From: Burkholderiales bacterium
Lineage (GTDB): Bacteria > Pseudomonadota > Gammaproteobacteria > Burkholderiales > Burkholderiaceae_E
Assembly (NCBI GenBank): GCA_026399875.1
Contig: JAPLQF010000025.1
Coordinates: 124,001-188,000 of the forward strand
Direction of reading: 5' to 3'
Length of the DNA stretch: 64,000 nt
Shown here: one piece after another, positions 1 through 5,973 of the stretch
Numbering within the stretch: position 1 is the stretch's first letter
Layout of the letters: every line of letters starts with the position of its first letter
Notes under the pieces: model-generated
Databases searched by the model: none
Told to the model about the DNA's origin: nothing
What the model saw: only the letters and a program-made list of their open reading frames with translations
Program-made: the position numbers and the translations under genes

Positions 1-527
1 GCAGGCGAATGCACGGCCCGCATCCCGCGCCCGCCGCCTCCGGCGACTGCCTTGATCATGATTGCGCCACCGCCACCAAGCGCGGCCAGAAAGGCATGTG
101 CCTGGTCAAGTGAGACAGCCGTGTCACTGCCCACGATCACTGGTACACCGCAACGCTGCGCCAGGGCGCGTGCCTGCACTTTATCGCCGAAGGTCTGCAG
201 GGCTGCGATGCCTGGCCCCACGAAAGCGATGCCAGCCTGCTCGCACTGGCGCGCCAGTTCAGGGTTTTCGCTGAGGAATCCGTAGCCGGGATGCAGCGCA
301 TCGCAGCCAGTGGCCTGCGCGGCCGCGATCACTTCGGCGATGTCGAGATAGGCGCGAGCACCGGATCCTGGCAGCGCACGAGCCTCGTCGGCCAGGCGCA
401 CATGCAGCGAGGTGGCGTCGTCATGCGAATAGATGGCGACGGTCGGCAGCCCGGCTTCGGCCGCGGCGCGCGCGATCCGGATGGCGATTTCGCCGCGATT
501 GGCGATCAGCATTTTTCGAAAGCGCAT
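1..527 (-). CDS. Biotin carboxylase subunit of an acyl-CoA carboxylase (N-terminal part, gene runs off the left edge)
   Basis: The 175 visible residues begin MRFRKMLIANRGEIAIRI, the standard opening of biotin carboxylases, followed by LHPGYGFLSENPELA and, near residue 165, the ATP-grasp glycine loop AGGGGRGMR. The enzyme would carboxylate biotin with ATP and bicarbonate as part of acetyl-, propionyl-, methylcrotonyl- or geranyl-CoA carboxylase. The C-terminal half is outside the window, so it cannot be told whether a biotin-carrier domain is fused, or which acyl-CoA is used. The ATG at 527 was chosen because the conserved LIANRGEIA motif starts only six codons in. It is divergent from the 3-hydroxyisobutyrate-dehydrogenase-like gene at 709, which suggests a shared control region and a role in branched-chain or organic-acid breakdown (inference). 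Confidence 0.9.
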   Translation of the reverse strand, partial: MRFRKMLIANRGEIAIRIARAAAEAGLPTVAIYSHDDATSLHVRLADEARALPGSGARAYLDIAEVIAAAQATGCDALHPGYGFLSENPELARQCEQAGIAFVGPGIAALQTFGDKVQARALAQRCGVPVIVGSDTAVSLDQAHAFLAALGGGGAIMIKAVAGGGGRGMRAVHSP

Positions 528-548
528 GACAGTGTCCCGGTTGATCGC

Positions 549-565
549 TTCGTGTATACAACGAA
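549..565. promoter_or_regulatory. Inverted repeat in the divergent intergenic region, possible GntR-type operator
   Basis: The sequence shows TTCGT, seven bases, then ACGAA, with the palindrome GTATAC inside. It lies 22 bp upstream of the minus-strand carboxylase start and about 145 bp upstream of the plus-strand dehydrogenase. GTnnAC-centred palindromes of this kind are typical of FadR/FCD GntR regulators, but no regulator gene is in view, so the assignment is an inference. Confidence 0.35.
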
Positions 566-708
566 CCGCGCCGCACAAGGCATCGCTTGCGTTCCGCTTC
601 GTGCGCGCAAGGCGGTCGTCTGGCTGTTGAGCGGGGAGGTCGCCTGTTCAAATGCTTCGGGCGGGCGTAGCGTGGGGCGGGTTCAGTCAAAAGTTCTCAG
701 GGAGTCTC

Positions 709-1596
709 ATGGCCAGTTTCAGTCGTATCGGATTCATCGGTCTGGGCGTGATGGGTGAGCCCATCTGCCGCAATCTCGTTCGCAAGGCTGGCCTGCCGGT
801 GACGGCCTTTGATACGCAGGCTCAGGTGATGTCACGACTTGCCGCCGATGGTGTGAACGCTGCCGCCTCAGTGGCCGATCTCGTGGCGTCGGTCGATATT
901 GTTTTTCTCTGCCTGCCGTCGGGTGAGATCGTTCATCAGATCGCGCATCAGCCCGGTGGTCTTCTGGCTTCGATGCACCCCGGTCAGGTGCTGGTCGATC
1001 TCAGCACCTCATCGGTGGACACCACCCGTGACCTGGCAGCGGCGTTTGCGAAGCAGGGCGTGGCGTTTGCCGATGCGCCGCTTGCCCGGACCCGGGCAGC
1101 CGCCGAGGCGGGCACGCTCTCGGTGATGGTCGGTGCCGAGCCCGAGCTCTTCGAGCGACTGCGCCCGCTGATTGCAACCTTTGCTACCGAGATCACCTTG
1201 TGCGGCGGCGTCGGTTGCGGTCAGGTGGTCAAGATCCTGAACAACCTGGTGCTCTTTGAGACCGTGCTCGCACTGGCCGAGGCAAAGCTGATCGGCGAGC
1301 GTGCCGGCGTCGATCCGACCCTGCTTTTCGATACCCTGTCGAAAGGGTCTGCCGACAGTTTTGCTTTGCGCAGCCACGGCATGAAGTCGATGCTGCCGGG
1401 CGACTTCCCTGAGCGCGCCTTCTCGGTGCGGTATGCGCGCAAGGATCTCGGCTACGCGATGAAGCTTGCGCAAGCCGCTGGCGTCGAGGCCAGGACGGCG
1501 CAGACTGTGAATGATTTTTTTGATCAGGCAATTGAAGCCGGGCTGGGCGATCTGTATCACCCGGTCATCAGCGAGCTGGTCGGAAAGCCGACTTGA
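709..1596 (+). CDS. NAD(P)-dependent 3-hydroxyisobutyrate dehydrogenase-family protein (beta-hydroxyacid dehydrogenase)
   Basis: A 295-residue cytoplasmic oxidoreductase. The Rossmann motif GFIGLGVMGEP is at about residues 7-17, the substrate-loop region DAPLARTRAAAEAGTL near 125-140, and the catalytic-lysine region GCGQVVKILNN near 168-178. Known members oxidise 3-hydroxyisobutyrate, tartronate semialdehyde or related beta-hydroxyacids. The usual DAPVSGG loop is replaced by DAPLART, as in a distinct subfamily, so the substrate is uncertain. The ATG at 709 follows a GGAGTCTC ribosome site and places the motif at the usual distance; an in-frame start at 652 would add an unlikely leader. It is followed at 1640 and 2503 by a metallo-hydrolase and a selenoprotein-like gene on the same strand, probably one operon. 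Confidence 0.88.
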   Translation: MASFSRIGFIGLGVMGEPICRNLVRKAGLPVTAFDTQAQVMSRLAADGVNAAASVADLVASVDIVFLCLPSGEIVHQIAHQPGGLLASMHPGQVLVDLSTSSVDTTRDLAAAFAKQGVAFADAPLARTRAAAEAGTLSVMVGAEPELFERLRPLIATFATEITLCGGVGCGQVVKILNNLVLFETVLALAEAKLIGERAGVDPTLLFDTLSKGSADSFALRSHGMKSMLPGDFPERAFSVRYARKDLGYAMKLAQAAGVEARTAQTVNDFFDQAIEAGLGDLYHPVISELVGKPT

Positions 1597-1639
1597 ATCA
1601 AGCGGGCGATATGACCTGCATTGTCAAAGGAGACGAGCC

Positions 1640-2470
1640 ATGGTGAGCAAACAGACTGCATCGGCCAATGAGACCGAAGCGCAGTACGAGGTCTATGCCA
1701 TTCGCTATGCGACCATGGCCCAGCGTCGCCGGCGCGACAATTTTGTTCCCGCCGATCCGCATGACGGCCCGATGCCGATGGACTTTTTCGTCTGGCTGCT
1801 GAAGTCGGCCACCCGAACCATTCTGGTCGATACCGGTTTCAGCGAAGCCACGGCCAAGCGTCGTAGCCGCGACTGGTCGCGCTGCCCGGTCGAGGCCTTG
1901 CGGGTGCTGGGTGTGGCGCCGGAGGATGTTCAGGATGTGGTGCTGACCCATCTGCATTACGACCATGCAGGCAACTTGCCGCGGCTGCCCAATGCGCGCT
2001 TTCATGTTCAGGACCGCGAGCTTGACTATGCCACCGGCCGCTGCATGTGTCATGCCACCGTGCGCCATGCTTATGGGGTCGACGATGTGGTCGAGCTTGT
2101 GCGAAACGTCTATGCCGACCGGGTGCAATTCCATGATGGCGACGATGTGCTTGCGCCGGGTGTGGAGCTGATGCTGATCGGTGGTCACACCCGCGGCCTG
2201 CAGTCGGTTCGCGTGCGCACTGCGCGCGGCTGGGTCGTGCTGGCCTCGGATGCCAGCCACTATTACGAAAACATGGACGATGGTCGGCCGTTTCCGATTG
2301 TCTTCAATGTGCCCGACATGCTCGAGGGTCATCGCAGGCTCTTTCGTGAGGCCGATTCGCCCGACCATGTGGTGCCCGGTCACGATCCGCAAGTGCTGAA
2401 ACGCTATCCGCTTGTGCCGGGCGATGAACTGGGCATCGCTTGTCTGCACCTGCCGCCGCGGCAGGATTAA
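1640..2470 (+). CDS. Metallo-beta-lactamase-fold hydrolase, N-acyl-homoserine-lactonase-like
   Basis: A 276-residue protein with the zinc motif THLHYDHAGN (His104, His106, Asp108, His109), a further metal His in GGHTRGLQSV, an Asp in VVLASDASHYY and a final His in VVPGHDP. The order and spacing match the AttM/AiiA lactonase-like branch of the superfamily, which opens lactone rings using two zinc ions. Many relatives in catabolic operons act on other lactones or thioesters, so quorum quenching is not proven. The start at 1640 follows AAAGGAGACGAGCC, a strong ribosome site. It sits 43 bp after the dehydrogenase and 32 bp before the selenoprotein-like gene. Confidence 0.88.
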   Translation: MVSKQTASANETEAQYEVYAIRYATMAQRRRRDNFVPADPHDGPMPMDFFVWLLKSATRTILVDTGFSEATAKRRSRDWSRCPVEALRVLGVAPEDVQDVVLTHLHYDHAGNLPRLPNARFHVQDRELDYATGRCMCHATVRHAYGVDDVVELVRNVYADRVQFHDGDDVLAPGVELMLIGGHTRGLQSVRVRTARGWVVLASDASHYYENMDDGRPFPIVFNVPDMLEGHRRLFREADSPDHVVPGHDPQVLKRYPLVPGDELGIACLHLPPRQD

Positions 2471-2502
2471 TGTTGTCTTTGAATGCTTTTTGAGGGACTG
2501 TC

Positions 2503-3375
2503 ATGACTGGAACCACTCATCGCACGCATGTGAGCTATATCGATCGCACGCGTCTGTATTACGCGGCACTGGGATATCCCAGGCCTTATGTTTACGCGCA
2601 TCACCACGAGGTGCCGTTTGCGCCGCTTGCCAAACCCCTTGCCAAATCCCGGGTGGCGCTGGTCACCACCGCCAGCCCCTGGTGTGCGGATCCGGCCGAT
2701 CATGTTCATGCGGTCTGGTCAGGATCTAGCGAGACGCCGCCGGACAGACTGTTTACCGACAACCTGGCGTGGGACAAGGAAAGCACCCATACCCGGGATG
2801 TCGAATCCTTCCTTCCGCTGCGCACGCTGGCCGAAGCCGCTGCACGCGGTCGCATCGGCAGCGTGAGCCCGCGCTTTTATGGCGTGCCAACCGAGTATTC
2901 GCAGAACCGCACTGTGAGCCAGGATGCGCCGGCCGTGCTGGCAATGTGCCGCGAAGACGCGGTCGACGTCGCGCTGATCGCCGCGCTCTGACCCGTCTGT
3001 CACCAGACCGTGAGTCTGGTCAGTCGGCATCTCGAGGCAAACGGCATCTCAACGGTGGTGATCGGATCGGCACGCGACATTGTGGAAGAGTGTGGTGTGA
3101 CCCGCTTCGTCTTCAATGACTTTCCCTTGGGTAACCCGATCGGCAAGCCCTATGACGCGGCCATGCAGCGTGCGACGGTGGCGATTGCACTCGACCTGCT
3201 CGAGTCTGCAAGGCTGCCCCGCACGACGGTGCAGACGCCGTTTCGCTGGAGCGAGGACGAGTCCTGGCGGGAGGTCTATGCCCGGGTCGATCCCGATCGC
3301 ATCGAGGCGCTGCGCCGTGAGGGCGATGCGCGAAGGGCAACGCAGGCAGCTGCCAAATCGCAGGATGAAGGCTAA
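2503..3375 (+). CDS. Glycine/sarcosine/betaine reductase B-like family protein, putative selenoprotein with in-frame UGA (Sec163)
   Basis: Reading through the TGA at 2989-2991 gives one continuous 290-residue protein. Upstream parts (VSYIDRTRLYYAALGY, PFAPLAKPLAKSRVALVTTA) and downstream parts (VSLVSRHLEANGI, VEECGVTRF, FPLGNPIGKPYD, TTVQTPFRW) both belong to the proteobacterial family related to D-proline/glycine reductase selenoprotein B. The TGA falls in the motif x-PVCHQT, where relatives carry Cys or Sec, giving a U-x-x-C redox pair (Sec163, Cys166). A SECIS-like hairpin follows (3002-3020). Most relatives have no assigned reaction, and a role in thiol-dependent reductive cleavage is inference. 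A true nonsense mutation is the alternative, but the intact downstream frame and the hairpin argue against it. The biosynthesis genes selA, selB, selC and selD are not in this window. Confidence 0.85.
2989..3024 (+). promoter_or_regulatory. Putative bacterial SECIS element (UGA plus downstream hairpin)
   Basis: The UGA at 2989-2991 is followed ten bases later by a perfect 7-bp stem, ACCAGAC (3002-3008) and GTCTGGT (3014-3020), closing the 5-base loop CGTGA. Known bacterial SECIS hairpins lie within the coding sequence, their upper stem begins about 11 bases after the UGA, and the loop carries an early GU that SelB reads. All three properties are met here. The stem is also coding sequence (HQTVSLVS). 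Confidence 0.72.
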
Positions 3376-3383
3376 GGGCAGTC

Positions 3384-3406
3384 ATGCTCTGATCAAGGTC
3401 TGTCGA
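3384..3406 (+). repeat. 23-bp terminal repeat copy A, left edge of accessory island 1
   Basis: This begins ATGCTCTGATCAAGGTCTGT. It matches, at 20 of 23 positions, the reverse complement of 5804-5826 and, at 21 of 23, the plus strand at 27356-27378. It starts 8 bp after the stop codon of the selenoprotein-like gene, so with 5804-5826 it brackets the toxin-antitoxin/integron-cassette island as inverted repeats. Only these 23 bases are shared; the sequence inside copy A does not match the inside of the other two copies. Confidence 0.6.
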
Positions 3407-3675
3407 CTAAGCAATTAACGGTATGCAGGCCACGGAAACGTGTGCCTGCCGCGGCTTGCCTTGGAACAGCTCCGAGGCTGAATCTGTGCGTCGTTGGCCA
3501 CAAGATCGGTTGAGTCGGACTTCGTTAGCCGGCCCTGTCCCGCAGGGCGCTTTCGGCCAGAACCTGACGGTCGCAACCGTCGGTTTACCGACGGTTCGCT
3601 TGTTGCGATCGCCCGCCACGAGGTGGAAGACTCACGATACTTGTCCGCGCATCACATTTGCATTACATGTTGGAC
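3407..3675. other. Non-coding stretch at the left of island 1
   Basis: No convincing gene is seen. The open frames through it have no recognisable family and no ribosome site. It contains a perfect inverted repeat of ACCGTCGGT type near 3575-3594 (GGTTTACC with flanking ACCGTC/GACGGT) and one integron-like GTTAGCC at 3524-3530, a one-base departure from the attC core GTTRRRY, for which no matching partner could be found. It presumably also carries the promoter of the toxin-antitoxin pair. Confidence 0.4.
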
Positions 3676-3969
3676 ATGAAGACCTCCACACTGCCTGCGG
3701 TGCGCGTCGAGCCCGCATTGAGAAGCGATGCCGAGGCGGTTCTTGACGAAGGCGAATCCCTCTCCGATTTCGTCGCATCGTGCGTTCGCGACGGCATCGC
3801 CTGGCGGCGTACGCAAGACGCATTTCTCGCGCGCGCAAGCGTCTCTGTTGAGCGATCTGAGCGTGAAGACAGCGGGATCTCACCGCAGGAAATGCTGCGG
3901 CAGATGGATGTCCGACTTGAGGCGGCGCGCCAACGACTGGCGGCAGGTAAGCCGAGCGCGGGGCAGTGA
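3676..3969 (+). CDS. Antitoxin of a RelE/ParE-type module (YlcI/YnfO-like, ribbon-helix-helix)
   Basis: The 97-residue protein starts MKTSTLPAVRVEPALRSDAE and continues VLDEGESLSDFVASCVRDGI. This is the short beta-strand plus two-helix pattern of ribbon-helix-helix antitoxins of the YlcI/YnfO type, followed by a charged, mostly helical tail that would wrap the toxin. Such proteins bind DNA as dimers, repress their own operon and neutralise the toxin. The ATG at 3676 was chosen because the family begins MKTATLP; ATG 3667 or TTG 3658 would add a few residues. The stop overlaps the GTG start of the toxin (GTGA), showing translational coupling. It lies in an integron-cassette island, where such modules are common stabilisers. 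Confidence 0.8.
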   Translation: MKTSTLPAVRVEPALRSDAEAVLDEGESLSDFVASCVRDGIAWRRTQDAFLARASVSVERSEREDSGISPQEMLRQMDVRLEAARQRLAAGKPSAGQ

Positions 3970-4370
3970 CCGTCTGCCGCGTCGTCCTCGCGGACGAGGC
4001 TGTCGACGACTTGCTCCGGATCGAGGATTTCACCATCGAACGTGAACTCGCCATTGCAACACCTGACCTCGACGTCGTGCGGCGCCTCAGAGACGCGGTC
4101 GACCGAGCGTTTCGACTGCTGGAGTTCTCGCCGTACTCGTGTCGCAGAGCTGCTCGCGCCGTGAACGACAAGCAGCGCGAACTGATCATCCCCTTCGGAA
4201 GCACCGGACTCATTGCTGCGTTTGAAGTCCCCGGCGAGATTGTCCGCATCGGTGCCATTCGCCATCGCTTGAGCAGGATTGCAAGTGATCCTCAGCGGCA
4301 ACTGCGGCCATTGGCCTGGCACATTGGTTTCGCAGCAGCGAGACTCTTGTCGGCCGGAGGCGGTCGTTAG
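3966..4370 (+). CDS. RelE/ParE-family toxin with an unusual C-terminal extension
   Basis: The 134-residue protein starts at a GTG overlapping the antitoxin stop. It shows the family pattern VVLADEAVDDLLRIEDFTIE, then a long helix, then FSPYSCRRA, RELIIPFGSTGLIAAFEV and VRIGAIRH. Close ParE relatives are about 100 residues long and end soon after the final AVRHQRE motif. Here the frame goes on from RHRLSRIASDP for about 30 more residues into sequence that probably belongs to the cassette recombination site. The catalytic or gyrase-binding tail is therefore altered and the toxin may be weakened or inactive (inference). Known relatives poison DNA gyrase (ParE) or cleave mRNA (RelE); which applies is not visible. 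Confidence 0.75.
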   Translation: MTVCRVVLADEAVDDLLRIEDFTIERELAIATPDLDVVRRLRDAVDRAFRLLEFSPYSCRRAARAVNDKQRELIIPFGSTGLIAAFEVPGEIVRIGAIRHRLSRIASDPQRQLRPLAWHIGFAAARLLSAGGGR

Positions 4371-4372
4371 CC
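4290..4372. repeat. Weak candidate attC site ending the toxin-antitoxin cassette
   Basis: GTTAGCC at 4366-4372 resembles an attC R' core but breaks the GTTRRRY rule at one base. The upstream GGCAACTGCGGCC (from 4297) can pair imperfectly with GGCGGTCGTTAGCC. The position, right behind the toxin and just before the next cassette gene, fits. The pairing is poor, so this is offered only as a possible site. Confidence 0.25.
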
Positions 4373-4408
4373 AATGCTGGCGAGGACCAGGAGATCACGA
4401 ACGAGAGT

Positions 4409-4765
4409 ATGTACGGCAAGGCTCTTTGCACTTACTTGCAAGAGCACCTGCCAAGGGCTGGGGTCAATGTGCCGTTCTTCTGCAACGAAGACTGGGGCTG
4501 GTGGCTAAAGGTTGAACGCGGCGGCTTCAAAATGGCACTCTGCCTCTACTCGGATCCGGACGCCGAGGGTAATCCTGAGAGATATGGGCTTATGCCATCG
4601 ATCCAGAAAGAGACAAAATAGTCATGGTCGCGATTTAGGAAAGCTGATGTTTCAATTGGCGTTTTGGCGGTTATCGATATCGTTGAGCGCACATTCGTAA
4701 GCGATAAGGATGTTTTGGCTGTCACGACACACAATGATTTCCCATTTTTATCCGGTGGCGCATGA
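4409..4765 (+). pseudogene. Integron-cassette gene of unknown function interrupted by an amber codon
   Basis: From ATG 4409 the frame reads CTYLQEHLPRAGVNVPFFCNEDW and SDPDAEGNPERYGLMPSIQ, meets TAG at 4619-4621, and then continues in the same frame for 47 further codons (SWSRFRKADVSIGVLAVIDIVE, then HNDFPFLSGGA) to a TGA at 4763-4765. The downstream part looks as protein-like as the upstream part, so a nonsense mutation in a gene of about 118 codons is the simplest reading. The frame is also open upstream of 4409 (ANAGEDQEITNES), so the true start may have been lost or moved. The final stop lies 1 bp before the attC at 4767, as expected for a gene cassette. No function is recognised. Confidence 0.6.
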
Positions 4766-4766
4766 G

Positions 4767-4828
4767 GTCCAACAAGCAGCTCCAGCCGACGGTCCTCCTA
4801 GGCCCGCGGCTGAGTTGCGGCGTTAGGC
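4767..4828 (+). repeat. Integron attC recombination site
   Basis: The 62-bp site has R'' GTCCAAC (4767-4773, fits RYYYAAC) and R' GTTAGGC (4822-4828, fits GTTRRRY). Between them, GCAGCT-C-CAGCCG and CGGCTG-AGTTGC can pair as L''/L', with one unpaired base in the L'' arm, as in known attC folds that integrases read as single strands. It follows a cassette gene by one base and precedes the next gene by eight. No integrase gene is in the window. Confidence 0.75.
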
Positions 4829-4835
4829 GCCGCAT

Positions 4836-5261
4836 ATGGACAATTCGCTGTCGTACCAACTCCTTGCGGATGCAGTGCTTCTTCTGCATTTCGGCGTCGT
4901 GGTGTTCGTTGTCGCTGGCTTGGCCGCTATCGTAATCGGGAATCTGCGAGGATTGCGCTGGGTAAACAGCCTTTGGTTTCGGCTTGCGCACCTAGCCGCC
5001 ATCGGTGTCGTCGTTGTTCAGTCCTTACTCGGCAAGCTGTGTCCACTCACCGGTTTGGAGTTGTGGTTGCGCGAAAGAGCAGGAGAGTCGGCCTACACAA
5101 CGAGTTTCATTGAATACTGGGTTCAGCGAGTTCTCTTCTACGAAGCGCCGTCTTGGGTCTTCACCCTGAGCTACACGATCTTTGGCTTGTTGGTCGTTGC
5201 AGCCTGGTGGCGCTATCCGCCGCGCATGAGGTCACATCATCGCAAAGCGAGCGCCGCTTGA
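4836..5261 (+). CDS. DUF2784 family small integral membrane protein
   Basis: The 141-residue protein has four predicted membrane segments: LLADAVLLLHFGVVVFVVAG (about 7-27), WFRLAHLAAIGVVVVQSLLG (about 47-66), a short helix near IEYWVQRVLF, and FTLSYTIFGLLVVAAWW (about 111-127). The internal GKLCPLTGLELWLRERAG and YWVQRVLFYEAPSWVF are hallmarks of DUF2784, a family of unknown function found in many proteobacteria and often in integron cassettes. It starts 7 bp after the attC R' core, as a cassette gene should, and its stop directly abuts the cut end of an IS110 transposase fragment. Whatever attC once followed it has probably been lost. Confidence 0.82.
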   Translation: MDNSLSYQLLADAVLLLHFGVVVFVVAGLAAIVIGNLRGLRWVNSLWFRLAHLAAIGVVVVQSLLGKLCPLTGLELWLRERAGESAYTTSFIEYWVQRVLFYEAPSWVFTLSYTIFGLLVVAAWWRYPPRMRSHHRKASAA

Positions 5262-5429
5262 CCCCGGTGGCAGCTGCTCGCACCAAGCCAGTAACTGGTC
5301 GCGCTTGATTGTTCTACTCAAAGTATGCTGGCCCGCGCCGTCGACTGCACGCGCATGAATCATTCTCTTGTCCAGGTCCACGCCTATGCCACGAATGTTG
5401 GCGATCGGCGCTCGTAAAGTTCGCATCAT
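5262..5429 (-). pseudogene. IS110-family transposase, N-terminal fragment
   Basis: The minus strand from ATG 5429 encodes RTLRAPIANIRGIGVDLDKR and LSRTIKRDQLLAWCEQLPPG. This matches the start of IS110-type transposases, where IGVDLxK carries the first acidic residue of the RuvC-like DEDD catalytic domain and AxxxxLPP follows. Homology stops after about 56 residues, exactly at the stop codon of the DUF2784 gene, so the remaining 250-odd residues including the Tnp20 domain are gone. IS110 relatives of the IS1111 branch are known to insert into attC sites, which fits this location. The fragment cannot be active. Confidence 0.72.
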
Positions 5430-5659
5430 GGTACTTCTCCTTCAACGGTTGAGATTGACTTCGAACCCATCAATCTTGGTGCTTGCGCACTGGTACCACG
5501 TTAGGGAAGTCCCTTCGTATTCGCGCAAGCGGGACTGCGCAAAAGCGCGCAGCCCCGTCGCTCCACGTTGAGCGACGGTGTTCGGGCTGCTCATTCGCCG
5601 TGGCCGACTTCCGTACCGGGTCGAAACGACGCGTCGGGGAACCGAAGCTTACGGGCGCG
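5430..5659. other. Untranslated region upstream of the IS110 fragment with two strong adjacent hairpins
   Basis: No gene is seen. Hairpin 1 (5531-5555) pairs CTGCGC with GCGCAG and GGG with CCC around one bulged base. Hairpin 2 (5556-5577) is a perfect 8-bp stem, CGTCGCTC and GAGCGACG, with loop CACGTT. They lie about 100-150 bases upstream of the transposase start, where IS110-group elements encode their bridge (seek) RNA. They could equally be remnants of terminators. Confidence 0.35.
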
Positions 5660-5826
5660 CCGACAGCAGTTCTCCGAGCCTACAAGAGCCTGCCGCGCTG
5701 ACGTGTCACGCCAACAGAGCGCCCACCTTTTGCACCAACGACGCCGAATTTGGTCCCCACCACTTTCCACATCGCGGCTTCTATCGACAGGACTCGTTCA
5801 AGAGCGACAGACTTTGATCAGAACAT
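5660..5826 (-). repeat. Dispersed repeat copy B: right edge of island 1, including the 23-bp terminal sequence (5804-5826)
   Basis: Read on the minus strand inward from 5826, it carries the 23-bp terminal sequence, then GTGGGGACCAAATTCGGCGT, GTGGGCGCTCTGTTGGCGTG and ACACGTCAGCGC. The same blocks, in the same order, occur on the plus strand from 27356. By eye about four of five bases match over the core 5696-5783. Copy B has roughly 19 extra bases just inside the terminal sequence. The two internal GTGGG blocks resemble each other, as in the multiple terminal repeats of IS21-type elements (inference). No ORF product is claimed. Confidence 0.6.
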
Positions 5827-5973
5827 CAGCAGGCGCTCGGGGTGCGTTCGGAGCTTAGCGCCGCATGTGCATCCCGGGTCACTGCGAGTGGCTCCGGGGT
5901 GGTCGCAAACGAGACCGACAGGGCTCTGATCTGCAGCACGATGTCGCCCTGTCTTGAGTCCGGCTCGACTGTG

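Noticed and set aside
1598..2449. Long minus-strand frame opposite the metallo-hydrolase gene
   Set aside because: Shadow of a GC-rich real gene; no family motifs and no ribosome site.
2989..2991. TGA as a true stop splitting the reductase-like gene in two
   Set aside because: The frame stays open and family-like on both sides, TGA sits at the known Cys/Sec site, and a SECIS-like hairpin follows.
3423..3746. Possible small gene between the selenoprotein and toxin-antitoxin genes
   Set aside because: No ribosome site, no family, and it overlaps the antitoxin in another frame.
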